Origin: Powellomyces hirtus
Lineage: Eukaryota; Chytridiomycota; Chytridiomycetes; Spizellomycetales; Powellomycetaceae
NCBI GenBank assembly: GCA_025526995.1
Contig: JAHLKG010000003.1
Location: forward strand, 434,001 to 498,000
Length of the DNA stretch: 64,000 bases
Reading direction: 5' to 3'
The position numbers were made by a program, and so were the translations under genes. The notes under the pieces were generated by a model. The model saw only the letters and a program-made list of their open reading frames with translations, did not search any database and was not told the origin of the DNA. This document shows, piece after piece, positions 54,921 to 64,000 of this stretch; the first letter of the stretch is position 1; every line of letters starts with the position of its first letter.

Positions 54921-57900
54921 TCAGCGTTCCATAAGGCCGCGCAAGAACTCATCGGCCTTTCTATCTGCTGAAACATCACTTCTCAAAGGTTGCGATCGCG
55001 GTTGATGCTGCGGTTGTTGAGGCTGCGGTTGCTGATGTGGCTGGGCGATTGAGCCAGGATTGAGATTGAAAGCGTCCCATGAGTTCCCTCTTCCACCGTG
55101 CAAATCGCTCTGTCCCGAGTTCATTTGCACCCAGGCGGAAGAGGGGACAGTGAAAGGGTCGAACATGACGGACGGCGGGAGTGGCGTCATTGGGGAAGGC
55201 ATCGCAGAGGGGAAAACTGCCATCGGCGTATGTGCAGGAGGGAGTTCCAGATTTCGTGGCGGTTTCGGCGGAGGCGCGTTCTGATGTGCCTGAATGTGGT
55301 TGGGCAGAGTGCCCGATGGTGGCAGATTGATTCCAATGCTTCCAGAACCCGGCCGATTGGGCGATAGGAATCCAGGTGAAGATGGCCCAGAAACCGAAGA
55401 ATGGCGGGAATATTGCATAGAGGGTTGTTGGACATGGGTTGACGCCGCACTTGAGAATGCACTATCCATGCCCTGTTGCTCTCCAATTGTGGCAGACTGT
55501 TGGAATTGTCTCACCAGTCCCGCGACATTAACACCAGCAGAAGAGCCTGTTGACGCGCTATCAAATGAATCTTTGCTAGCATTTCGAGAATGGTGTGCAG
55601 AAGCGGAAGTCGGGGGTTTGGGCTGGTATTGCCCATGCGCGGCTGTATGCGTCTGTGCCCAGCTTTTGTTTCGCGAATGACCGTGCATGCGTACAGATGA
55701 GTCACCGAGCGCGTTCAAGCGAACCTCACTAGTAGACTTCGTAAAGCTCCGGGGAGAGATCAGGTGAGGTGGTATAGGAGTTGGGGTTGGCGTCGCATTA
55801 ACAGCGACTTTCAGGTTTGGAATGGAGCGTGTCGAATCGCGTCGAATTTGTGCGCCGAAAGGATCAAATGGATCCGGTCCTTGTTGCGCGAATGCTTGCT
55901 GATGTGATTGTGGAAACTGGGGCTGTGGTGCCGATGATTCGGCGGGAAACTGTGGATTTGATGGCAGAGCGGTGAAGGTCGGGATGTTGAAGGATTGGCT
56001 CTCAAACGGCACCTGCATTGGCCCGCTGCTGCTAGAAGTTCTTCTAGATGGGTAGGCCTGCCCTCCATTTGATAACGAGTAGGTCCCAAGACCCGTCACG
56101 TCCATTGTCTGCACATTTGTGAAGAACGACGGCGGAGCTGTAAGCCGATGCGACGAAGTGTTGGTTGGAAGACCATGGGGGATGACGTCTTGAGAGACAC
56201 TGTTGTTGTTGAAATCGGCAGTGGCAAAGAAATCGGGAGGGGCGGTGAGACGATTGCTTCTAGCAGGTCTGGAATCAGTGTTGAACGGATTGTGTGGACT
56301 GTTCATCAAATCCACATTCAGTATCGGAGGAGTACTGACTCCATCAGCGTTCAAACTTCCACTTGAGGGAGTTTTCGAGTGCTTGGGAGGCCGTCCGCGT
56401 CTCATTGGCGATACTGTAGGACTTGGAGCGATGGAATTTGAACCCAAAGATGACAGTGGATTAATCGACAGGCCACCACCTGCCAAAGGTTGCAGGTACT
56501 GCTGATTGGCGTTTGGGTTAAGCAAGTCATTGTTCACAATCGAGGGAGAAATCGCCATGGCGCTGTTTGCCGATGTCACGACAGCCGGCACAGGAGATAC
56601 AATGCTATATTGCTATCGAGACGAGACATCATATGTAAGTCGAACAAGACTTAAACGACTCGAACTTTCCGCTTACATTGTGCAGATTGCAAGGCAGACC
56701 GCGTATTCTGCAGACGGTGGAATATACTTGATATATATCCGCCCTTCCGCCGACGTCTGCGTTCAGCATGGATTCTGCAAATAAAGCGCAACGTCAGCAT
56801 ACCACCTCTATCAGAACCATGATTCCACCAAACCGGCAACTTACCAATCAGCCCTAAAACATTTCGTGAGTAGCTTGGTTGAGTGGGCATACTATATCGT
56901 ACGTTCAGTATGGCGAGAGTTCCGCTGTCCTCGAAAGGGGTTGTCTAACACACAAAGATGTATGAGGCCAACTCCAAACCGAAACAGACGGTGTTTGTCT
57001 ACGGTGTCATGCCGTCGTCACTCAGACTATCCCAATGCAGGTTGCTTACTTCAACGTATACTTACAAAGAAGCAGAGTTTGTAGAGCAAAACACCCAGAG
57101 CCTAGAAGTTCGCGAATAAGTCAGTGTCCCCGTTGCGAAAAGGCACGCGTGTCCTATGATCATGCAATTCTTGACACGAGCGTGTAGCTCAGACTCACCC
57201 ACATATCCATCTTCTCGGTTAGGCCTTTCTTCTGATACAGATCACAAAGCTCAGGGGCTCTGTACTGTAGCGTTGTGTACTTTCCCACCTCATCCTCTAA
57301 AATTCTAATCTCTTGTGCAGACATGGAAGTGCCTGGGGCAATATTTCGCACAGTCGCCGAGCCGAAATCACAAAGTTTATACGTTCTGTCGTTCGCAATG
57401 AGTACATTTTCGACTTTTATATCTCTGTGAATGATCGGTGGTGTGCTGTAGTGCATGTGTGCCACCGCTTCGCATACGTCTGAGAATATTTTCAGAACTT
57501 CAGTCTCAGACAGCCGATTCGAAAGTCGGGTGTTAAGAAAATCGACCAAGTGGCCGCCTCGGCAGTATTCCATAAGGATGAAGACCTCAAAACCTCCCCC
57601 GTTGCGCAGCTTTTGTACGGAAGAGTCTATATATTTGACAATGTTTTTGTGTCCATTCAGTTGTCGCTGCGAGCAAGGTTAGATACGAGCTTGGTACAGG
57701 TACGCGGAAATGTTACAGTTCCTTGTCGGCGAGCTAGAACCTTACCATAAAGATTATTTCGTTCTCCAGATCCAGCAACGACTCTTTATCAGGACAAGCG
57801 ACTCGTTTCAGTACGGCATTGGGCGCCTGCGCAGCAAAGTCGCTCTCAACTACGGCATGTGTGGGACCAATTTGAACGACGTACACATGCGCAAACCCGC

Positions 57901-58129
57901 CTGGAAAGTCGTCGGTTAGACATGGCGCCAACTAGGTATCCAGCGGCATGGCAGCGAAGCTACCTTGAGCAAGGAAGCGATCAACGAGTAATTTGGTAGA
58001 CTTCAATGATAAGATAGTTCCCGGAATGTATGTGCCTATCAAGCAAAATGGAATTTGTCCATCATTGCCTCAACAGCCACGGAGCCGCGGCAACAGAGAT
58101 CTACCTGGAGGTATATTCATCGGGGACAT
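54921..58129 (-). CDS. AAK1/Ark1/Prk1-family endocytic Ser/Thr kinase
   Basis: 881-residue kinase of the Numb-associated/Ark-Prk family that phosphorylates clathrin adaptors and actin regulators at endocytic sites. Exons: 58129-58105, 58035-57964, 57900-57746, 57666-57199, 57101-57066, 56944-56845, 56774-56677, 56612-54921, all in phase. Kinase domain about 25-315: loop QGGFAHVYVV, Lys in AVLKRVACPDKES, catalytic IIHRDIKVENVLI, DFGSA, YRAPELCDL, then ALGVLLYKLCFF and NVRYSMPTQPSYS. The 560-residue tail is disordered, with DPFDPF and MFDPF (AP-2 ear-type motifs), NPF (EH-domain ligand), an AT-hook-like RRGRPPK and Gln/Pro repeats. It diverges from the PINCH-like gene. Confidence 0.93.
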
Positions 58130-58389
58130 GCTTTGGAGCTCTACTCAAACAAGACAATAGCTGATATGCAGAAGGGTCGATGAACATAAACAGTGACCTT
58201 TTGGATACGGCAAGAAGCAGCATGGCCAGATGAAGGCAAAGCATAACAGAGACGCGTGACGCGCCAGATCTGCGCGCGAACTCACCCTTGGCATTTTCAC
58301 TATTTCCTCCCGATTGAGCTCAACCTCCACGACAGGACACTTTCACAAATAACATCTAAAAGCGAAGAACTGGGTACGCAGTTGTAAAC
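58130..58389. promoter_or_regulatory. shared divergent promoter kinase / PINCH-like
   Basis: 260 bp between divergent ATGs. No clear TATA box. Presumed bidirectional promoter. Confidence 0.5.
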
Positions 58390-59863
58390 ATGGAAGGGCC
58401 CGAGGCTGTGCCGGCGCCACCACAAATCAACCCTCCAGCCGCACCGGTACTCACCTGCAAAGTATGTCACGAACCCATCGAAGGAAATCACATCAACGCA
58501 AACAACGACCGATATCATGCTGCCTGCTTTGTGTGAGTGCCGGCCACTCAATGAGATTTCTTTAATGATGGTCGTTGAATGCTAAAGCTGGTCTTTCCGT
58601 GCCAGCTGCAATCAATGCCTAGAGCCATTTCCGGAGAACGTGTTTTTCGAGGCCGACGGCCAATACTTTTGCGATTTCGATTTCACGGTCCTTCATGGGT
58701 ACGTTGCCCTTTCTTTGTTCTAGGTGCGTTTGTGGGGAAATCTTTGCATGTTGGACTACCTTGTCTTGAGCATATATCTGAATTTGTGGTCTATCCATCT
58801 CTCGACTCCCATTTTTCCATATTTCGACCTTCCTCTACTCAGTGCACGATGTGGGCGCTGCGGGGAAATCATACGCGGAAAGTGCATAACAGCGATGGAT
58901 ATGAAATGGCATCCAGACCACTTTACATGCGAGACATGTGGAAAAGCTCTTGTGGGCAGCACATTCGTAAAGAAGAACAATAGGCCCTATTGCAAGCCAT
59001 GCGTGGAGAAGCTCAAAGTGAAAGGTGAGCTCGCCTTTGTGCTGTTCATCTCATTGCTTTATGTCCCAAACCTAATTCTCACTCTCTTCGCATCCCAAAG
59101 AACGCGCACAAGACCTCTGCGATCGATGTAAAAAGCCGGTCAACGAGAACCTCAACGAGATGTTAATCACCATTGGCGGCAAAAAGTTCCATGCACACCA
59201 TTTCAATTGTGCTATATGCAAACAGGTCCTGGGCGCAGACTGCAAGATGTTTGAGGGGAAGATCTATTGCGCCTCCGACTACGAGCGATTGACTTTGCGG
59301 GTCTGTCAGGCGTGTCGAAGACCGATCATTGGACGGGCTGTTACAGCATTGTCAAAGCAGTATCATCCTGAGGTACGGCTAGCAGCATCCTATATGTCAT
59401 GGCCACGGTACGATTAGATGATAATCGTTTCCACTGGATTGGCACAGCACTTTGTTTGCTCAAAATGTGAACGGCCGTTCAACACGAGCCTGTACTGGGA
59501 ATTCAAAGGCAAACCGTATTGTGAAGCGCATTATCACGAGCTGATGGGAGACGTGTGCGGACTGTGCTATGAGGCCGCCATGGGCAAGAGTAAGTAGGTT
59601 CCTCTGCTTTTACGTTCGCTACAGTGAGCTAACGAACGGTGCCATATCTCCCAGCGGTCTCGGCTATAGGACGCAAGTGGTGTGAACAGCACTTCAAGTG
59701 TCTGGGCTGCCACACAAATCTTATCACCTTATCGTCAAAGCACGGATTCATAGATTGGGACTTGAAACCGTATTGCAAGAAGTGCTTTGAAGAGCTTCCG
59801 ACAGAAGTCCGTAGGCGAGTTGCTAAATATCAGGAACATGAGAAGAAAGCGCTCAAAACATAA
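58390..59863 (+). CDS. PINCH-like protein with five LIM domains
   Basis: 346-residue protein built almost wholly of five LIM zinc-binding domains, the layout and length of PINCH/LIMS, an adaptor that binds integrin-linked kinase in animal adhesion complexes. Exons: 58390-58532, 58606-58698, 58843-59024, 59101-59372, 59448-59589, 59655-59863, all in phase. Domains: CKVCHEPI...CFVCNQC; CGRCGEII...HFTCETC; CDRCKKPV...HFNCAICKQ; CQACRRPIIGRAV...HFVCSKCERPF; CGLCYEAA...HFKCLGCHTNL. The tail CKKCFEELPTEVRRRVAKYQ closely parallels PINCH's C-terminal CKKCYEKFP region. A general LIM protein is the alternative. Confidence 0.9.
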
Positions 59864-60106
59864 AAAAAACCCAATCCATTGTCTGGATCTTTTTGTCCAT
59901 GTGGATTCTCCTATCGTCATGTTTCGGTTGCAACGCTAGTCTAGCTTTGAGATTCCTTTCTGTGCAACAGTGAACTTGCCAAAACACTGGACGATACATA
60001 CTTCCTACGTTATTACCCTGATTCACATATGGTTTCTTGTAAACTATGCTAAAAGTTTCATTGCTACGACTGACACATTTGGCAGACTATGCTGATATTG
60101 AATGGG
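59864..60106. other. spacer between convergent genes
   Basis: 243 bp; begins with an A-run after the PINCH-like stop. Nothing else seen. Confidence 0.5.
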
Positions 60107-61316
60107 TCAGAGCTTTACCTGCAAGGATTTCGTTCGCGACACCTCGTCCATGTGGTGCAAGAACTTGTTAAAAAGTCTCAGCGATTCCCCACCGTCCATT
60201 AAGTACGTCCTGTGCCAGAACCAAGACGTTAGTACCACCCATTATGGAGTTGTTGACATTGGCATGCCTTACATGTGGCCAATGTCCTGCAGAGGTACAA
60301 ATTCCGCTTTCGGAAGCGCGCCAGCCACCGCTTGCCCAGCTTGCACCGGAACGACTTGATCGGCTGTGCCATGGACCACCAGCGTCGGGATATTGATGAA
60401 TTGCAGCTGCTGTGCGACGTCGAACTCTGCAATTGCTTCCATTTGTTGCGCTGCACAGCGCACGAGGTTGCATAGGGCCCGCATTAGCCATCTTGATACT
60501 GGGTCAGACGGCTTGAGATGTACCTATTATACGCATGGGTTTCTTGTACTTTGGTGATTCGGCGATCATAAAATCTATTGCCGTAGGGTTTTCTAGGCAC
60601 CATTGTGTTGTAAAGTTTCGCTCAAGCATCGTTCTGTATGAATCTTATTCAGACCATGGAATCCTGATCGTCGTCCATGGTGAAAATCTCTCCACAAACC
60701 GGTAAAGTTCCAGCTTCTCTTCCATCGTGAACTTGCCCTGTTGACCCGTTTCTCGCGCCTCCATCTGTGCACCAAGCAATCCAGAGTACTCTGCCAAGAA
60801 GCCCCGCAATTGCCCTTTGGGGGTAGTGCCCAGGAGGTTCAACGACACACATTCGTAGTCATCTCTCCCGCGCAGAAGGCATACGAGCTGTTGAGCCATC
60901 ATTCCGCCCATCGAAAATCCCAGCAGATGGAATCGCCGCCAGTCGAGGTGCTCAATCAGCGAGAACGCATCGGTAGCCATCTGCATTATCGTCAATTGCG
61001 GTGCTTCGCGGAATGGAGGCTTGGGTTTTGCTTGTGAGGACTCCCCAATCCCTCGGTTGTCGACTATACAGACAGGTCGGTGTTGCGCTAAACCTTGTGC
61101 AAAAGGACTCCAGTCCTCCTTGACGCCCGACCTGTGACAACCAAAGAAATTCGTTACGGGCTCCCGAAAGCGGCATCGTGTCATGTGGATAAGTTGAACT
61201 CACAAACCCATCAAGAGGATGAGTGGGACGACATCGTCTCGCATGCCCTTGGTTCCCAGGACCTTATAAGCGAGTTTGCCGCCATCTGGCAGTTCGAGGA
61301 TATCTGTCTTGGGCAT
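60107..61316 (-). CDS. alpha/beta hydrolase
   Basis: 316-residue alpha/beta-hydrolase-fold protein. Exons: 61316-61204, 61131-60700, 60633-60550, 60491-60273, 60209-60107 (TGA). Motifs in order: PLILLMGLSG-KEDW (oxyanion loop), CIVDNRGIGESS, nucleophile elbow LLGFSMGGMMAQQL (GFSMG, Ser in G-x-S-x-G), IPTLVVHGTADQVVP (catalytic Asp), and LQDIGHM (catalytic His). The introns at 60634-60699 and 60492-60549 remove in-frame stops and keep phase; they are the least certain. Substrate unknown; esterase, lipase and epoxide-hydrolase types share this fold. Confidence 0.87.
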
Positions 61317-61582
61317 TGTGGTGATTGTGCGGGCAATGTGCGAAACCTTACGCTCAAGTCACGCGCGGTCCCGCCGCTAGGGTTAGGGTTAGATTTCATC
61401 GCGTCCCGGAAACCCGGGATATTTGGGTATGACGCTGAACTTTTGCTGAAAGGATGTATGCCAAGAAATGTGATGTACTTATTAATATACACAATTATAA
61501 AACAAAAACTCGGTAGCTGAGAGATAGCGGGAGGCTACGAAATAGCAGGCAGAAGGTCTCGACGTCTGGGGAAGATGCAAGC
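61317..61582. other. upstream spacer with short telomere-like tract
   Basis: Contains TAGGGTTAGGGTTAG at 61378-61392, just over two telomere-type repeats, upstream of the hydrolase and in its promoter. Too short for a telomere relic claim. Confidence 0.5.
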
Positions 61583-62159
61583 CTATTTGCCGTAGGTCGG
61601 AGGCGGCGGGCCAGGAGGCGGAGCGTAACCCTGTTGAGGAGGAGGGTATTGTTGCTGGCCGTATGACTGTTGAGCATACTGGGGTTGGTGAGATTGAGGA
61701 GGGTATGTTTGTTCAGAGTTTCCGGCGTAAAAAGGTCCCTGACCACCTCCGTTGTTCGGAATCCGGATTTCTTGCACAAAGCCGGCTTTGCGCGCACGCC
61801 GTCTTCGACGAAGCAACATCAAGCAGCACAACAATCCTGTGAGTAGGAAAAAGAAGCCGCCCAAGGTTCCGCCAATGATGGATCCGTTCTGGTTGTATGC
61901 TCTCCAACCAACAGGACAGGTGCCAAAAGCGTTCTGGCACGAGTACACACTGAGGATGCGAAAGTGTGTCAGTTTTCAGGAAGCAATTCAAACAGACCGG
62001 AGTTGGGCGAAGCGGCAACAGAGAAAATGCTTACCTGCACGACGAGTATATGCTGCCAGAGCGGTTACCGCAGGTGCACCGGCAGAGCGCATCAACTTGT
62101 GGGACATATGCAGCGAGCAGCACGACGGCAGCTGCGAGCTTTGCAGCAGAGGAGTTCAT
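61583..62159 (-). CDS. small single-pass membrane protein, Cys-rich ectodomain, Pro/Gln/Tyr tail
   Basis: 163 residues from two exons (62159-62035 and 61949-61583; GTAAGC...CTCAG, phase 2). A signal peptide of about 25 residues (LAAAVVLLAAYVPQVDA) precedes a short Cys-containing ectodomain (CRCTCGN, SSC, YSCQNAFGTCPVGW; seven Cys). One membrane helix follows (GGTLGGFFFLLTGLLCCLML) with a stop-transfer RRRRRARK. The 75-residue cytosolic tail is rich in Pro, Gln and Tyr with PPPxY-like ends (PPPPTYGK), a possible WW-domain ligand. Layout resembles small fungal plasma-membrane or endosomal adaptor-type proteins; function unknown. Confidence 0.78.
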
Positions 62160-62704
62160 TATCGTGTGTTGCCGTGAGTGGGAAGATGAGGAGTAAGGAT
62201 ATTTCTTTCTGTGTTGGAAAGGCGGGGCCGCGCGCGGCAGGGGGCAATAAAAGCAAAAAGAGTTGGGGTAATTGATTGTAATGTAAGTGGTTGCGTAATT
62301 GATGATTGATGACCGCACCGCCAACCAACTTCAAACTCTTGTCATAGCCCAAAAAAATTCCCAACGGAACGAAAACTGTTCGTGGACTCTGCAGTTTTGC
62401 TTTTCGATCCAATCCTCCGTCAGTCAGTCAATCGCATCGCGTCGCACATGACGACATGCATTGCTAGTGTAAGGTTGCTGAAGTAACCGTAAGATGTAAA
62501 TCACATGCTCGAATTGGTGCTAGTCCTGCAGCTAAGCCCCTAGAATTCTATGCGGCGACTGCGATAATCCCGGTGGAGCTATCGATAGTCTTTAGGGGGT
62601 CCGCTGACTTTTGGCCAGGGACTGACTGTATTTGCATCGCACGATGATTCTATTTCTAGTGTGATCCCCAAATTCCGCACTATGTAACTACGAAAATGCA
62701 CACC
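62160..62704. other. intergenic
   Basis: Promoter of the small membrane protein and 3' flank of ELP2. No gene recognised. Confidence 0.5.
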
Positions 62705-64000
62705 CTATGGTAATGGAAACGGAACTGTAAACAGTCTGACAGAGTGGTCCTCGCTACAACTGGCTAGCTGCATGTAAATAGATCCGCTATCCGTGTTGCT
62801 TTGTGAAGGGCGAGGTCGCCATGCCAGCGCTTTCACCGTGGCCACATGGGCGTTTCTGGTGCAAAATTCGTTAAATTGCAAATACCACGTAAACATGGAC
62901 GCGAGCTAAATCACTTACCCAACGTAAATTGGATCTGAGAATGACACCAAATTGGTGTCGTATGATGCGGTGTACATAAGGATAGATCCATCTTCCAGTC
63001 CCAGAGCCAAAACATATCTGCGATATGATAAAATGTCACGAACTATAGCATAAGTACACAGCTGCGGTAACAACGAGACAAAGCGTAAATCATCTGACGC
63101 ACCGATCTTGGACAAAATCTGGAGCGAAAGCTACCGCCGTCACGCTTTCCTCGAGCTTCAGAGTCGCGATATTGTTGCATGCTGTTGGATCGCTCTCGCC
63201 AGCAATCCACAGCTTGACAGTTTTGTCTCGGGAGCCAGTGGCAAACATACGGCCATCATGGGTCCACGCTCCACCCCAGATGATCCTAGAATGCGCCTTG
63301 GGGTTGTGTGACAATAGCTCGTAGCTTTCCCCATTTACTGTATGGAATATCGCCCAGCCACGGTCACGTCCGACGGTAAGAAGGTAGCGATCGTCGGGAG
63401 AGAACACGATCCCGGTGACCGTCAAGTTGTGAGCAGCGAGGGGAAGAGAAACTTCCTTCCAGGTCTTTGTTGACCACAGCCGAACTGAGGCATGCTCCGC
63501 TTTGGCAGCCTTTGCGGTGCAGATTACGTTAATGACAGGGAGATCTTCTCTTGCCCACGCGTTGTGTCGCCCACCTTGCAAGCTGAGGCAACAAAGTTGC
63601 CATTATGGCTGGCCGCCACACTGACAATCTCGTATCCGTGGCCATAAAGTTTGTTGACTTCTGGCCACAACGTGTGCTGCAACAGATGTTGTTCGAAAGG
63701 GGGCTGAGTCATGGTGTCAAGGAATGATGTCGGTGTGCTGGCCACAGCGGTATAGGCAGAGAGGTTCCGGAAGTCATGCGCTGCGGCAGCTTGAGTGACA
63801 TCGCCTGAGTTTCACTTGTGAGCTCAAGATAGCATTGCGCAGAATTATCTGCATGGCACAATCTCACCTTCAAAGACCGCCTTGTTAGACAATCCCAGGG
63901 CTGGTACGCTTGCACCTATAGGTCTTTGTGCAACTACTTCCGCTGATTCATGCTCTCGCGTCAGAGCCTCCAGTGACTGGACAAACGTTCTTGGAGCCTC
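62705..64000 (-). CDS. ELP2: Elongator complex subunit 2, C-terminal part
   Basis: WD40 scaffold of the Elongator complex, needed for tRNA wobble-uridine modification. The visible exons on the minus strand are 64000-63868 (continuing outside), 63804-63575, 63509-63103, 63017-62919 and 62855-62705 (TAG); 339 C-terminal residues of an expected 750-850. Family blocks: [132 protein letters not shown] and [13 protein letters not shown]. All exon phases agree. The 5' part lies beyond the right edge. Confidence 0.93.

Noticed and set aside
60492..60549. A 25-bp intron in the hydrolase
   Set aside because: Too short to be spliced; the 58-bp alternative (60492-60549) keeps frame and fits host intron size.
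61378..61392. Telomere-like TTAGGG repeats
   Set aside because: Only just over two units; can occur by chance or act as a promoter box, and no subtelomeric features surround it.

Overview
The window is nuclear DNA of a fungus, most likely an early-diverging zoosporic one (chytrid-like). Host genes carry many short GT-AG introns of roughly 45-190 bp. Fungal regulators (an SKN7-type HSF/receiver factor, ATG6, a TACC protein) sit beside genes rare or absent in Dikarya: an AP-4 epsilon-like adaptin and a five-LIM PINCH-like protein. Splice sites were read by eye from GT/AG, reading phase and protein conservation, so exon ends are good hypotheses rather than proven.

Left host block (1-31334), gene-dense: 3' part of MFAP1 (+), LSM8 (-), TMEM184/DUF300 (+), C2H2 zinc-finger factor (-), WDR44-like WD40 protein (+), Gfo/Idh/MocA oxidoreductase (+), ATG6/Beclin (-), small Ser/Thr/Pro-rich surface protein (+), an unrecognised coiled-coil protein (-), SKN7-like regulator (+), FAD-dependent oxidoreductase (+), a short AP-4 epsilon-like adaptin (-), and a TACC-domain protein (+).

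Middle accessory block (about 32.7-52.3 kb): a broken WW-domain gene; Ty3 debris; and a CATG-saturated stretch with a C2H2 zinc-finger gene and a convergent unrecognised gene separated by a 52-bp perfect palindrome. The zinc-finger gene is split by a Ty1/copia element (34303-47002, target duplication AGATC). That element carries a chromodomain in its polyprotein and a half-tRNA-iMet primer site. It was itself split by a Ty3 chromovirus (36091-42607, duplication GCTGT), which holds an inverted solo LTR of its own family (38248-38600, duplication GCCGG). A second, truncated Ty3 copy and a tandem repeat lie at 49.7-51.2 kb.

Right host block (52.4-64 kb): an unrecognised 654-aa low-complexity protein (+) with paired hairpins just downstream, an AAK1/Ark1-type endocytic kinase (-), a PINCH-like five-LIM protein (+), an alpha/beta hydrolase (-), a small single-pass membrane protein (-), and the C-terminal part of Elongator subunit ELP2 (-).

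The host genes are unrelated housekeeping loci. Several pairs are divergent and probably share promoters (LSM8/TMEM184, AP-4 epsilon/TACC, kinase/PINCH). The most unusual items are the chromodomain-bearing copia element, the CATG-rich gene pair with its palindrome, the covarying hairpins, the half-length adaptin, and the PINCH-like gene in a fungus.
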